DNA of 64,000 bases from Microlunatus endophyticus (GCF_014646195.1 NZ_BMMZ01000002.1:434001-498000), one strand, 5' to 3'. Positions 1-12,738 are shown, numbered from the stretch's first letter. Numbers and translations: made by a program. Notes: generated from the sequence alone by a model not told the origin.

Positions 1-21
1 CAGGCTGAACGCGACGAGTCG

Positions 22-1041
22 ATGGTCTGGCATTCAGATCGTAAGGATGATCAGATTGCGCAGGAACCTGACTTTCCGCCGGAGATCAAGCCGATGCTGG
101 CCAGCACGACGGACAGCATCGACTTCACCGATCCCGCCGAGTGGGCGTACGAGATGAAGTGGGACGGAGTACGCGCGATCTGTTACCTGGCCGCCGGCCG
201 TGCCAAGATCATGAGCCGCCGGGGCCTGGACGTCACGGCAAACTATCCGGAGATCGCCGACGCCCTACCCGGGATCGATGTGCAGGACGCGATCCTGGAT
301 GGCGAGATCGTCGCCCTGGATGAGAACGGCCGGCCGAGTTTCTCCCGACTGCAGAACCGCATCAATCTCAGCAGCCCGGCCGATGTGGCCCGCGCCCGCC
401 GCCAGACCGCGGTCCAGCTCGTCGTCTTCGATGTCCCGTATCTGAACGGGAAATCACTGGTGAAGCACAGCTACGACGACCGTCGGGCCGAGCTGGAGAA
501 GTTGATCACCGGCGGCAGGATCCAGCTGCCGCCCAGCTTCGAGGGTGACCTCGAAGCGGCCGAGATCGCCAGCAAAAGCCTCGGCATGGAAGGGCTGGTC
601 GCCAAGCGCCGCGGTTCCACCTACCAACCGGGCAGCCGGGCCCGCACCTGGATCAAGATCAAGAACTTCCGCACCCAGGAGGTGGTCATCGGCGCCTGGC
701 GTCCGGGCAACGGGCGCCGCGCCACCACCGTCGGATCGGTCCTGGTGGGCATTCCGATCGACGGTGATCATCATCGGCTCCGCTACATCGGCCGGGTCGG
801 CAGCGGCTTCTCCGACGCCGAACTGGAACGCATCACCGAACTCTTCGCCAGCATGGAGCAGCCCGAGCCGACCCTGGTAGACGTCCCCCGGCTGGATGCC
901 CGGGACGCCCATTGGATCGAGCCCGAGCTGGTCGGCGAGGTCACTTATGCCGAGTGGACCGATGACGGCCGGATGCGGTTCCCGGTCTGGCGCGGTTTCC
1001 GGCCCGACAAGTCGCCCGAAGATGTCGTGGTCGAGGACTGA
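22..1041 (+). CDS. ligD: ATP-dependent DNA ligase, NHEJ (LigD-type) ligase domain
   Basis: Seals nicks and ends by ATP-dependent ligation, as in bacterial non-homologous end joining. The nucleotidyltransferase motifs are all visible: KWDGVR with the adenylated lysine at about residue 46, SRRG near 66, DGEIVA near 93, EGLVAKR near 190 and WIKIK near 212; the last third matches the OB-fold part of this family. At 339 aa it equals the ligase domain alone; no polymerase or nuclease domain is seen. The reading frame stays open from the ATG at 22 to the window edge and there is no Shine-Dalgarno sequence before that ATG, so this could be the C-terminal part of a longer LigD. No Ku gene is in view. 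Ligase call is firm; whether it stands alone is open. Confidence 0.85.
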   Translation: MVWHSDRKDDQIAQEPDFPPEIKPMLASTTDSIDFTDPAEWAYEMKWDGVRAICYLAAGRAKIMSRRGLDVTANYPEIADALPGIDVQDAILDGEIVALDENGRPSFSRLQNRINLSSPADVARARRQTAVQLVVFDVPYLNGKSLVKHSYDDRRAELEKLITGGRIQLPPSFEGDLEAAEIASKSLGMEGLVAKRRGSTYQPGSRARTWIKIKNFRTQEVVIGAWRPGNGRRATTVGSVLVGIPIDGDHHRLRYIGRVGSGFSDAELERITELFASMEQPEPTLVDVPRLDARDAHWIEPELVGEVTYAEWTDDGRMRFPVWRGFRPDKSPEDVVVED

Positions 1042-1120
1042 TCATGGCTCAGATGAGAACGAACTGAGCCGGGCGGCCGCAAGGGGTCACAACGCCACCG
1101 CGTACCGGCAGACTGCGACC

Positions 1121-3798
<2,678 letters not shown>

Positions 3799-3802
<4 letters not shown>

Positions 3803-4578
3803 GCCAGGACGTGAGCCGCGCGCTCGACGGCAAAGTGATGATCGTGACCGGAGCCAATTCCGGAATCGGTGAGGGCATCGCCCGCGAAGCAGCGGCCCAG
3901 GGCGCCAAAGTGGTGATCGACTGGGTCAGCCATCCCGAGGCCACCGACAAGATCATCGCCGACATCACCGCCGACGGCGGCACCGCGACCGGCTTCCAGG
4001 CCAATGTCGGCAAAGTCGACGAGATCGCCAAGCTGATCGATTTCGCCGTCAGCACCTACGGACGGCTGGACGTCATGGTCAACAACGCCGGCGTGGAGAT
4101 CGGGCAGACCAGTGCCGATCTGACCGAGGACCGGTACGACTTCCTGATGAGCATCAACCTCAAGGGGGCCGTGTTCGGCACCAAGATCGCCTCCGACCAG
4201 ATGCGCAAACAGGGTGGCGGCGGAGTGATCATCAACACCACCTCGGTGCACGAGGACTGGCCGATGCCGTCCGACCTGGCCTACTGCGTGTCCAAGGGCG
4301 GGATCCGGATGCTGACCCGGACCGCCGGCGTCGAATTGGGCCCGTACGGCATCCGGGTGGTCGGCATCGGACCCGGCGCGATCGACACCCCGATCAACGC
4401 CGACGACACCCCGGAGCAGACCGCCGCACTGCGCAACGCAATCCCGCTCGGCTACATCGGCAAGCCGTCCGAGATGGGCAAGGTCGCCTGCTTCGTCGCC
4501 TCGGACGCCGCCTCCTACATCACCGCGACGACGATCTTCGCCGACGGCGGCCTGATGCAGAAGCCGGGTGCCGTCTAG
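3799..4578 (+). CDS. SDR-family dehydrogenase, glucose 1-dehydrogenase-like
   Basis: A 259-aa classical short-chain dehydrogenase/reductase, probably oxidising glucose (or a related sugar) to the lactone with NAD(P)+. Visible are the cofactor loop TGANSGIG at about residues 17-24, VNNAG near 95, the catalytic Ser (TTSVHED) and YCVSK pair, and the C-terminal FADGGL. The start is set by AAGGAG at 3785-3790 and by the 4-nt ATGA overlap with the glucosidase stop. Coupling to a glucosidase and to a Gfo/Idh oxidoreductase 30 bp downstream supports a sugar role. The exact substrate is inferred; other polyols are possible. Confidence 0.85.
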
Positions 4579-4608
4579 CGATCCGGCGGACTCTGCAAGG
4601 GTGCTGTC

Positions 4609-5721
4609 ATGACAGAACCAGTGCGGTTGGGAATCGTCGGCACCGGCAGCATCTCCCTGCGAGGGCTGCTGCCGCATCTGACTATGGCCGATGTCCAGGA
4701 CCGGGTCCGGGTGGTGGCGCTCTGCGACCCCGTCCTGGACAGGGCTCAGGCGGCCGCGGCCAAATTCGGGGTCCCGGCCGCCCATCCCGACCTGGCGAGC
4801 ATGCTCGATGCCGGGGGCCTGGACGCGGTGAGCATCGCCACGCCGATCGGACTGCACTACGAACAAGCGGTGACCGCGGTGGAGGCCGGGCTGCACGTCC
4901 ATCTCAACAAGACCATGACGACCACCGTTGCCGAGGCGAACGACCTGATCGCCCGCGCGCGGGATCGCGGCGTGAAGCTGGTCGCCTCGCCGGGCGAACT
5001 GATCAATCCGCGGCTGCAGCGGATCAAGGAGCTGGTGGGCTCCGGTGCGCTGGGCCGGCCCACCTGGGCGGTCACCGGTGCGACCTTCGGGCGTTACCAC
5101 GAGGAGGAGGCGAGCGCCCGGCTCGGGGACGACCCGCTGACCAACGTCAACCCCGCCTGGTACTTCCGCAAGCCGGGCGGCGGACCGCTGTACGACATGA
5201 CCGTCTACGGACTGCACGCGCTGACGGCCGTCGTCGGTCCGGCCCGGCGCGTCACGGCCCTGTCCGGTGTCCGGATCAGCGAACGCGAGTTCCGGGGCGA
5301 GCGGCTGCCCACCGACATGGATGACCAGACCATGATCATCGTCGACTTCGGGGATGCGTTCTTCGCCCACGTCTACGGTGTCGCCGCGGGCAGTCTGCCG
5401 GATCTCGGCCGCCCGCTGATCTTCGGTACCGAGGGGACGATCAACGGCGCAACGCTGAACGGTGAGGTCATCGACTATCCCGGCCGCGACGTCGCCGAAA
5501 CCTACGGCTACACATACGCCCTGCCGCATGTGGTCGGGGATCATCGCGGCATGGAGGAGGCCCATGTCTTCGAGGACGTGATGCAACTGGTGGACTGGAT
5601 CACCGACGACACCCCGACGGTCGCCACCGCCGAGCACGCACGCCACGTGATCGACATCTTCGAGTCCGCCTATCGCTCGGCCGCGACCGGGCAGGTGCAG
5701 GAGCTGACCACGACCTTCTAG
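4609..5721 (+). CDS. Gfo/Idh/MocA-family oxidoreductase
   Basis: A 370-aa NAD(P)-dependent sugar/inositol-type oxidoreductase. The N-terminal Rossmann loop GIVGTGSIS (residues 8-16) and the GGGPLYDMTVYGLHAL block of the C-terminal domain are typical of the family. The usual Glu-Lys-Pro motif is replaced by Asn-Lys-Thr (N100-K101-T102), keeping the functional lysine. AAGGG lies about 9 nt before the ATG. It sits 30 bp after the SDR gene and is the third gene of the cluster. Substrate unknown; the family call rests on fold motifs and length. Confidence 0.88.
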   Translation: MTEPVRLGIVGTGSISLRGLLPHLTMADVQDRVRVVALCDPVLDRAQAAAAKFGVPAAHPDLASMLDAGGLDAVSIATPIGLHYEQAVTAVEAGLHVHLNKTMTTTVAEANDLIARARDRGVKLVASPGELINPRLQRIKELVGSGALGRPTWAVTGATFGRYHEEEASARLGDDPLTNVNPAWYFRKPGGGPLYDMTVYGLHALTAVVGPARRVTALSGVRISEREFRGERLPTDMDDQTMIIVDFGDAFFAHVYGVAAGSLPDLGRPLIFGTEGTINGATLNGEVIDYPGRDVAETYGYTYALPHVVGDHRGMEEAHVFEDVMQLVDWITDDTPTVATAEHARHVIDIFESAYRSAATGQVQELTTTF

Positions 5722-5781
5722 GCTCGGGCGTCGGGCCGGACGGACGCGGGCTGACCCTTGTCCGGCTACGGCCGGTGGCGA

Positions 5782-5787
5782 TAGCGT
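5782..5787 (+). promoter_or_regulatory. -10 element TAGCGT, 8 nt before dacB start
   Basis: TAGCGT fits the actinobacterial -10 consensus TANNNT and lies 8 nt before the ATG at 5796. No Shine-Dalgarno sequence is present, which suggests a leaderless or nearly leaderless mRNA. Confidence 0.5.
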
Positions 5788-5795
5788 CCTGAGCC

Positions 5796-7295
5796 ATGAC
5801 CCCAGCGCTGAAGTCCATCACGGTCTACCGGTCGCTGATCGGTCTTGGTGTCGGCCTGGCCACTATGTCCACGTTGGTCGCCGTGCCGGTCGCGCACGCG
5901 TCCCCGGCCGACCCCGGGCTCAAGTCCAAGATCAAAACGGTGATGGCTGACCCGCGGGTGACCAGGGCCCGTTCGGGCGCCATCGTGCTGGACGCATCCG
6001 ACGGGCGGAAGCTCTACGTCCGCAAGGCCACCCGGTCGGTCACCCCCGCGTCGAACAACAAGATCCTCACCGCTGTGACGGCCCTGCACGTCCTGGGGCC
6101 GAAGTACCGGTTCAAGACCCAGGTCATCCGGCGCGGCCGGGTCAGCGGCCACACGCTGGAGGGCAACCTGTACCTCAAGGGCTACGGCGATCCGACCCTG
6201 CGCCAGTCCGATCTCGCGGCCCTGGCCAAGAAGGTCCGCGCCGCCGGCATTAGCACGGTCACCGGTAAGCTCGCGGTCGATGCGTCTTTCTTCGACAGCC
6301 ACCACTACAACTCCGGCTGGGACAAGTCCTATGCCGGCGACTACTACGCTGCGCCGGTCTACGGCCTGACGCTGGCTCCCGACGCCGACTACAACGCCGG
6401 AACAGTCCAGATCAACTACGCCCCGGGCAGCGCGGCCGGCAAGCCGGCCAGGATCAGCTTCACTCCGGCGGCCGCCAAGTCCTACCTCAAGGTGTCCACG
6501 AAGGTGACAACGGCCAAGCGCGGCGCGGCCACCACCTTCTCCGCGTCGCGCAGCTACGGGAGCGCCACCATCAAGCTCCGCGGCAAGGTCGCCCGGGGCC
6601 GGTCGACGGGGCACGCGCTGGTCACAGTCAGCCGGCCGGACCTGCTGGCGGCCGCCGTGTTCCGCTCCGAGCTGGCCAAGGCCGGAGTCGCCGTGCGCGG
6701 CGGCACCAGATCGATCACGGCCCCGGCCCGCAGCCGCACGGTGATTGCCCAGGACGCCTCGATGACGTTGTCCAAACTGCTGGTGCCGTTCCTCAAGCTG
6801 TCCAACAACAGTCACGCCGAGGCTCTGACCAAGGCGATGGGAGCGCGCAAGGGCCGGCGCGGCAACTGGACGGATGGGCTGTCCTACACCAAGGCGTACC
6901 TGAGGCACCTCGGCGTCCGGTCGAAGGTGATCCGGCTGAAGGACGGCTCCGGGCTGTCCCGGTCGGACAAGCTGATCCCGCGGGCGGTCGCGAAGGTGCT
7001 CTACCGCGTCCAGCGCGCGTCCTGGTTCCCGGCGTTCTATGCAGCCCTGCCGGTCGCCGGCAATCCGAAACGGATGGTCGGCGGTTCGCTCAGCGACCGG
7101 ATGCGAGGAACCGCAGCCGCCGACAACGCCCGGGCCAAGACCGGAAGCCTCACCGGCGTGACCGCGCTCAGTGGCTACGTCCGCGGCCGGGATGGGCGGC
7201 GGTACGTCTTCTCCATGATCAGCAACTATTCCGGCGCCTCACCGCGGCCGGTCGAGGACAAGCTCGTACGAACGCTGGCCGACCGGAGACGCTGA
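5796..7295 (+). CDS. dacB: D-alanyl-D-alanine carboxypeptidase/endopeptidase (PBP4 type, S13)
   Basis: Trims or cleaves D-Ala cross-links of peptidoglycan outside the membrane. It is 499 aa with an N-terminal signal peptide (hydrophobic residues about 13-33, ending PVAHAS). The three penicillin-binding motifs are present: S86-N-N-K89 (SxxK), S336-N-N (SxN) and K448-T-G. The long insert between the first two is typical of family S13. The gene is transcribed alone; the downstream osmC-like gene is convergent with only 23 bp between the ends. Its -10 box sits 8 nt upstream of the start. Confident family and function. Confidence 0.93.
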   Translation: MTPALKSITVYRSLIGLGVGLATMSTLVAVPVAHASPADPGLKSKIKTVMADPRVTRARSGAIVLDASDGRKLYVRKATRSVTPASNNKILTAVTALHVLGPKYRFKTQVIRRGRVSGHTLEGNLYLKGYGDPTLRQSDLAALAKKVRAAGISTVTGKLAVDASFFDSHHYNSGWDKSYAGDYYAAPVYGLTLAPDADYNAGTVQINYAPGSAAGKPARISFTPAAAKSYLKVSTKVTTAKRGAATTFSASRSYGSATIKLRGKVARGRSTGHALVTVSRPDLLAAAVFRSELAKAGVAVRGGTRSITAPARSRTVIAQDASMTLSKLLVPFLKLSNNSHAEALTKAMGARKGRRGNWTDGLSYTKAYLRHLGVRSKVIRLKDGSGLSRSDKLIPRAVAKVLYRVQRASWFPAFYAALPVAGNPKRMVGGSLSDRMRGTAAADNARAKTGSLTGVTALSGYVRGRDGRRYVFSMISNYSGASPRPVEDKLVRTLADRRR

Positions 7296-7318
7296 GTACC
7301 TACAACGGCTGGGAGCGG

Positions 7319-7801
7319 TCAGCCCGCGACCTGGATCACCGGCTCGTGCCGAACCGGGAAGTTGACCGAGTTGGCGATGAAGCACATCGCGTGCGCGGCA
7401 TCGTGGGCCTGCAGGGCGGCGGTCGGATCCGAGTCTGCTGCGATCGTCACCACTGGGCGCAGGGTGACCTCGACGAAGTGTCCGCCGCCGTCGGGCGTGG
7501 TGATCATGGTGCCGCTCGCCTGGTCGGCGTAGTCGACGATGACAACGCCGGCCATCACGCACGCGTGCAGGTACGACAGTAGATGGCATTGGCTGAGCGC
7601 TGCCAGCAGCAGCTCCTCGGGATTGAGCCGGCCGGCATCGCCCCGGAAGGTGGGATCGGCGGAGCTGAGCAGGACCTGATCGGGTTTGCTCGCCAGCCGG
7701 ATCTCATGGTCGCGCGAGTAGTCCCGGTAGCCGGAGGTGCCGGTGCCGAGATTGCCGGTCCAGGTCGTGGTCAGCGCGTAGCGATGCTCCCGGCCGGTCA
7801 C
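7319..7801 (-). CDS. OsmC-family peroxiredoxin-like protein
   Basis: A 160-aa OsmC/YhfA-type protein, likely a thiol peroxidase acting on organic hydroperoxides. The conserved glutamate (NPEELL) and both cysteines are visible, one in LSQCHLLSYLHAC and one in AMCFIANSVNFPV. It begins with GTG that overlaps the stop of the upstream membrane protein gene (GTGA), so it is probably co-translated with it and follows dnaE in the same transcription unit. It ends convergently with dacB. Confidence 0.88.
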   Translation of the reverse strand: MTGREHRYALTTTWTGNLGTGTSGYRDYSRDHEIRLASKPDQVLLSSADPTFRGDAGRLNPEELLLAALSQCHLLSYLHACVMAGVVIVDYADQASGTMITTPDGGGHFVEVTLRPVVTIAADSDPTAALQAHDAAHAMCFIANSVNFPVRHEPVIQVAG

Positions 7802-8487
7802 GACCCGGCTCCGTCGGCCGGCCCACCCGAAGCGGCCTCCTGTGATCCCGGACCGGTCGGACCAGTCAGATCGATCGGATCTGTCGGACCATTCGGATCG
7901 GTCCGGCGGCGCCCCCTCCGCGGCAGCGAGCTCTCCTCCGGATCCCGGCCCAGCGAGGCGCGCAGCAGCACCGGGATCAGCGCTCCGAACGTCCAGACCA
8001 GCAATGCCACCGGCGTCCGCACGGTCAGTGTGATCGGCACGAAGTCGCCCGGCCGGGCGGCTGCCAGTCGCGGGTCGAAGTCACCCGGTCCGAGCTTGTA
8101 ACCGACCCACCAGCAGACCAGCGCAGCACAGATCGGACCGACGATGGCCACGATCACCACCGGCCAGCCGAGGCGGCCGAACCATTTCCACGCGATGATC
8201 CCGAGCCCGATGCTGACGAAGAAACCGATGGCCGCGAACGACGCGTCTCCGGAGATGAATCCGGCCAGGCCCCGCTCGGTGGTTGTGGCTGTGCCGTTCT
8301 GGGCGACGGTGTAGCCCGGCAGATCGGTGATCCGCTCCCACAACACCCCGGCACCGATCCCGATCAGCACACACAACAGCAGGTAGCCGACCAGCCAGCC
8401 GGCGGCCAGGCCGACCGGCAGGTCACCCAGCCCGGCGACTCCGGTGTGCTGGCTGGGCTCGGAAGTGCCGGTCCCGGTGCTCGTCAC
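7798..8487 (-). CDS. Membrane protein with about four TM segments and Gly/Pro/Thr-rich tail
   Basis: A 229-aa integral membrane protein, perhaps DUF2567-like. Hydrophobic segments lie at about residues 28-48, 85-103, 110-128 and 158-175. The C-terminal tail is hydrophilic with an imperfect repeat of the type T-D/G-P-x-G, encoded by repetitive GGATCGG-type DNA at about 7840-7905. The start is GTG at 8487, only 6 nt after the dnaE stop, and the stop overlaps osmC. Function not recognised; the tight spacing to dnaE suggests co-transcription only. Confidence 0.65.
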   Translation of the reverse strand: MTSTGTGTSEPSQHTGVAGLGDLPVGLAAGWLVGYLLLCVLIGIGAGVLWERITDLPGYTVAQNGTATTTERGLAGFISGDASFAAIGFFVSIGLGIIAWKWFGRLGWPVVIVAIVGPICAALVCWWVGYKLGPGDFDPRLAAARPGDFVPITLTVRTPVALLVWTFGALIPVLLRASLGRDPEESSLPRRGRRRTDPNGPTDPIDLTGPTGPGSQEAASGGPADGAGS

Positions 8488-8493
8488 GCCAGC

Positions 8494-11400
8494 TCATCCT
8501 GCCAGACAGGACGGTCCGAGTTCGGCCTTGAGATCGGCCATCAGCGGCTGCGACGAGGTGACCCGGAACTGGCTGCCCACTCGCATGGTGGTGATCTTGT
8601 CCGGCGCCTTCAGCTTCAGCTGCACCTCGGTCATGCCCGGGTGGGACTTGAGGATCTGGGCGAGCTTGTCGATCGTCGCCGGGGTGCATCGGGTCACCGG
8701 CAGCGAGATCACCACCGGCCCGGTCGGGCCCTCGGAGATGTCCGGCAGCGTCAGCTCCTGCCCGACCAGGGCGATCGACTCGTCGTCGTCGCGGACCCGA
8801 CCCTTGACGCGGACAACGGTGTCCTCGGCGATCACCGTCGAGACCAGGTCGTACGCCTTGGGGAACAGCAGCACTTCCACCGAGGCCTCGAGGTCCTCCA
8901 CCGTGAGCACGGCCCACAGATCGCCTCGTTTGGTGGTCTTGCGGGTGATGCTGGTGATCATCCCGGCGACGGTGACCATGCTGTCGCGCGGACCGTCCTC
9001 GCCGATCAGGCTGCTGATGCTGAGATCGCGTTCCCGCTCCAGCACGTGCTCAAGGCCCTGCAGCGGATGATCACTCACATATAGGCCGAGCATCTCCCGC
9101 TCGAAGGCGAGCTTGGTGCGCTTGTCCCAGTCCTCGAGCTCCGGTACGGCTCCGGACAGCGGGGAGGACTCGACACCAAGATCGCCGAACAGGTCGGACT
9201 GGCCGTGCGCCTCGTTCCGCTTCAGGTCGATGACGCCGTCGACGGCCGCTTCGTAGACGCTCATCAGCGCCCGCCGGGTGTGGCCCATCGAGTCGAAGGC
9301 GCCGGCCTTGATCAGCGATTCGATCACCCGCTTGTTGCAGGCCACCAGCGGGATCTGATCAAGGAACCCGTGGAAGTCGCGGGCCTTGCCGTGCTCCTGG
9401 CGGGCAGCCACGATGCCGTCGACGACATTGCCGCCAACATTGCGGATCGCGGTGAGGCCGAAGCGGATGTCGGACCCGACAGGCGTGAAGCGGGCCTGCG
9501 ACTCGTTGACATCCGGCGGCAGCACCTTGATCTTCATCCGCCGGCACTCGCCGAGGTAGATGGCAATCTTGTCCTTGTCGTCCTTGACCGACTCCAGCAC
9601 AGCGGCCATGTACTCAGCTGGATAGTGCGTCTTGAGGTAGGCGGTCCAGTAGGACACCAGTCCGTACGCCGCGGCGTGCGCTTTGCCGAAACCGTAGTCG
9701 GCGAAGGGCATCAGCGCATCCCAGACCGCCTTGACCGCGGCGTCGGAGAAGCCACGCTCCTTCATGCCGGACTGGAAGCCCTCGTACTCGGCATCCAGCA
9801 CGGCCTTCTTCTTCTTGCCCATCGCGCGGCGCAGCATGTCCGCGCGTCCCAGCGAGTAGCCGGCAAGCCGCCGGGCGACCTCGATCACGTCCTCCTGGTA
9901 GACGATCAGACCGTAGTTGTCCTCGATGACCGGCTTCAGCGCCTCGATGACCTCGTCGTGCGGATAGACGATCGGCTGGTCGCCGCGGCGCCGCATGGCG
10001 TAGTTGACGTGGGAGTTGATCCCCATCGGGCCCGGCCGGTACAGGGCGATCGTCGCCATGATGTCGGTGATCCGCTTGGGCTGCATCATCTTCAGCAGCG
10101 ACCGGGCGCCGCCGCCGTCCAGCTGGAAGACGCCCAGGGTCTCGCCGCTGCTCAGCAGTTCGTAGGTCTCGGCGTCGTCCGGCTCGCGACCGAGCGCGTC
10201 GAGATCGATCTCGATCCCCCGGTTGAGCTTCACGTTCTCCACCGCGTCGCCCAGGATGGTCAGGTTCCGCAGGCCCAGGAAGTCCATCTTGACCAGGCCG
10301 AGCGGCTCGAGGGCGTACGCGTAGTCGAACTGGGTGATGATCGCGCCGTCCTGCTCGCGCTTCATCAGCGGGACGATGTCGATCAGCGGGTCGCTGGACA
10401 TGATCACGCCGGCGGCGTGTACGCCCGGCTGGCGGACCAGCCCCTCGATGCCCATCGCCGAGTCGACGACCTTCTTGGCATCCGGGTCGGACTCGTACAG
10501 CGCCCGGAATTCGCCGCCCTCGGAATACCGGTCGTGGTTCTTGTCGAAGATCTTGGGCAGCGGGATGTCCTTGCCCATCACGGGCGGCGGCATCACCTTG
10601 GTCAGCTTGTCGCCCATCGCGTACGGGTAGCCGAGCACCCGGCTCGCGTCCTTGACTGCCTGTTTGGCCTTGATCCGGCCATAGGTGACGATCTGGGCGA
10701 CGCGTTCGCTGCCGTATTTCTCCGTGACGTATTTGATCACCTCGCCCCGGCGACGCTCGTCGAAGTCGACGTCGAAGTCCGGTAGCGACTCCCGCTCCGG
10801 ATTGAGGAACCGCTCGAAGGTCAGCTTGTACTGCAGGGGATCGAGGTCGGTGATCCGCATCGCGTATGCACACAGCGAGCCTGCGCCCGATCCCCGGACA
10901 CCGGTCCGAATGCCCCGGTCTTTGGCCCACTGCATGAAGTCGGCGACCACCAGGTAGTAGCCCGGGAAGCCCTTGCCGATGATCACCTCGGACTCGTAGT
11001 CCGCGCGCTGTCGCACCTCCGGCGTGATGCCGTCCGGGTAGCGGAGCTTCAGTCCCTCCTCGACCTCGCGCAGATACCAGCTGGTCTCGTCGTGACCCTC
11101 CGGCACCGGGAAGCGGGGCATGTAGCGGCCCTCGCCATGCACGAAATCGACATTGCAGCGCTCGGCGATCTCCAGCGTGTTGTTGCAGGCCTCGGGCAGC
11201 TCGCGGAACAGCTCACGCATCTCGGCCGGCGACTTGAGGTAGTAGCCTCCGCCGTCCAGCTTGAACCGGTTGGTGTCGGCCATCGTCGACCCGGACTGCA
11301 CACACAGCAGCAGTTCGTGTGCCTCGGCGTCCTCGGCGTGGGCGTAGTGCAGGTCGTTGGTCGCGACCAGCGGCAGCTGCAGGTCCTTGGCGATCCGCAG

Positions 11401-12024
11401 CAGGTCCTCGCGGACCCGCTTCTCGATGGACAGCCCGTGGTCCATCAGCTCGACGTAGTAGTTTCCGGCGCCGAAGATGTCGCGGAACTCGGCGGCGCTG
11501 GCGCGAGCCTCTTCGTACTTGCCGAGGCGCAGATAGGTCTGCACCTCACCGGACGGGCAGCCGGTGCTCGCGATCAGGCCCTTGGCGTACTCGTTGAGCA
11601 GCTCACGGTCCGCCCGCGGCTTGTAGAAGTAACCCTCGGTCGAGGACCGGGTGCCCAACCGGAAGAGGTTGTGCATGCCCTCGGTCGTCTCCGACCACAG
11701 CGTCATGTGCGTGTACGCCCCGCCGCCCGACACGTCGTCGGAGCCGCCGTCGCCCCAGCGCACCCGCTTCCGCTCGCTGCGGTGGGTCTTGGGAGTGACG
11801 TAGGCCTCCAGGCCGATGATCGGCTTGACACCGGCCTTCTGCGCAGCCATGTAGAACTCGTGGGCGCCGAACAGGAAGCCGTGGTCGGTCAGTCCGATGG
11901 CGGGCATCTGCTGTTGCTGGCATCCGTCCATCAGATCGGTGATCCGCGCTGCGCCGTCGAGCATCGAGTACTCCGAGTGCACGTGCAGATGGACGAAGGA
12001 ATTCCCACCAGAAGCCGCTGACAT
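8494..12024 (-). CDS. dnaE: DNA polymerase III alpha subunit
   Basis: The 1176-aa catalytic subunit of the replicative polymerase (DnaE1 type). The N-terminal PHP domain is marked by HLHVHSEYSMLDG (residues 11-23) and LTDHGFLFGAHEFY. The polymerase active site is PDFDVDFDERRRGEV with the catalytic aspartates at D416 and D418. Finger, helix-hairpin-helix and OB-fold regions follow, the last recognisable in the MVTVAGMITSI block near the end. GGAGG lies about 13 nt before the ATG. The 131-bp upstream gap separates it from the DUF1697 gene. Length is normal for actinobacteria. Confidence 0.97.
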   Translation of the reverse strand: MSAASGGNSFVHLHVHSEYSMLDGAARITDLMDGCQQQQMPAIGLTDHGFLFGAHEFYMAAQKAGVKPIIGLEAYVTPKTHRSERKRVRWGDGGSDDVSGGGAYTHMTLWSETTEGMHNLFRLGTRSSTEGYFYKPRADRELLNEYAKGLIASTGCPSGEVQTYLRLGKYEEARASAAEFRDIFGAGNYYVELMDHGLSIEKRVREDLLRIAKDLQLPLVATNDLHYAHAEDAEAHELLLCVQSGSTMADTNRFKLDGGGYYLKSPAEMRELFRELPEACNNTLEIAERCNVDFVHGEGRYMPRFPVPEGHDETSWYLREVEEGLKLRYPDGITPEVRQRADYESEVIIGKGFPGYYLVVADFMQWAKDRGIRTGVRGSGAGSLCAYAMRITDLDPLQYKLTFERFLNPERESLPDFDVDFDERRRGEVIKYVTEKYGSERVAQIVTYGRIKAKQAVKDASRVLGYPYAMGDKLTKVMPPPVMGKDIPLPKIFDKNHDRYSEGGEFRALYESDPDAKKVVDSAMGIEGLVRQPGVHAAGVIMSSDPLIDIVPLMKREQDGAIITQFDYAYALEPLGLVKMDFLGLRNLTILGDAVENVKLNRGIEIDLDALGREPDDAETYELLSSGETLGVFQLDGGGARSLLKMMQPKRITDIMATIALYRPGPMGINSHVNYAMRRRGDQPIVYPHDEVIEALKPVIEDNYGLIVYQEDVIEVARRLAGYSLGRADMLRRAMGKKKKAVLDAEYEGFQSGMKERGFSDAAVKAVWDALMPFADYGFGKAHAAAYGLVSYWTAYLKTHYPAEYMAAVLESVKDDKDKIAIYLGECRRMKIKVLPPDVNESQARFTPVGSDIRFGLTAIRNVGGNVVDGIVAARQEHGKARDFHGFLDQIPLVACNKRVIESLIKAGAFDSMGHTRRALMSVYEAAVDGVIDLKRNEAHGQSDLFGDLGVESSPLSGAVPELEDWDKRTKLAFEREMLGLYVSDHPLQGLEHVLERERDLSISSLIGEDGPRDSMVTVAGMITSITRKTTKRGDLWAVLTVEDLEASVEVLLFPKAYDLVSTVIAEDTVVRVKGRVRDDDESIALVGQELTLPDISEGPTGPVVISLPVTRCTPATIDKLAQILKSHPGMTEVQLKLKAPDKITTMRVGSQFRVTSSQPLMADLKAELGPSCLAG

Positions 12025-12155
12025 GGGAACTGCACAACCTCCAAAGGTCCGAACGAAGATCCATCAGCTGCAGGCCGGGGAAGGACAGCTAGGAAGCCAA
12101 GATTAGCCACCCGGTCCGACAGTGTTCCGACCGACACGGGTGGTGGCCGAAGTGC

Positions 12156-12680
12156 TCAACGGTTCGCGAGTTCGGACAGTGAGGCGACGGTCCGGGCGTT
12201 GCGGGTGGTGATCGGTTGCCCAACGGCCTTGCCGAGCTGGACAGCCAGTTTGCTGCGCGCCAGTCCACCGGCAAAATCGACATACACCTCCCGGCCGGCG
12301 ATCTGGAACCGCTCATCCGGCGACGCCAACGCCGCGATCCGCTGATCAGCTGCCTTCTCGATCGCAGTCGCGGCGAAGCCGACGGTCACTTGCTTGGGAT
12401 CTCCCTGCGGAAAGGGATTCGTGGCGACCACGGCCGCCAACTCGGCTGCGGTGCGGATCGCGCAGTCCACGTCGAAGCCGTACCGCTGAGCGATGGCCTC
12501 GTCGAGCTCCGCCGCGATCGCGGTCGGCCTGCGATCCGAACTCAGGATCAGGTTTCCGCTGGCGATGTAGGTACTGACCTCGGTGTGCCCGAGCTCGGCC
12601 GCCAACGCCTTCAGCTCGGGCATCGGGATCCGCCGTTTGCCGAGGTTGATCCCGCGCAGCAGCACCACGTATCGCGTCAC
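12156..12680 (-). CDS. DUF1697 protein
   Basis: A 174-aa protein of the DUF1697 family, recognised from the opening [15 protein letters not shown] and the motif [11 protein letters not shown]. Biochemical role unknown. The frame is open further upstream, but the family begins at GTG 12680, preceded by GGTGG about 6 nt away; the 33 extra residues are basic and shadow-like. It is divergent from the alcohol dehydrogenase gene (71 bp between starts) and lies upstream of dnaE on the same strand. Confidence 0.8.
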   Translation of the reverse strand: MTRYVVLLRGINLGKRRIPMPELKALAAELGHTEVSTYIASGNLILSSDRRPTAIAAELDEAIAQRYGFDVDCAIRTAAELAAVVATNPFPQGDPKQVTVGFAATAIEKAADQRIAALASPDERFQIAGREVYVDFAGGLARSKLAVQLGKAVGQPITTRNARTVASLSELANR

Positions 12681-12738
12681 GCGTCCACCCTGCCACTCGG
12701 CACAGACAGTCCGCCGATCGGTCAGTTCCCCGCCGGCG

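Noticed and set aside
1070..1100. Possible fifth copy of the 36-bp element (TGTGACCCCT with GCGG nearby on the minus strand)
   Set aside because: Only about 10 bp match, no CGCCG end and no GAGG arm; too short to separate from chance.
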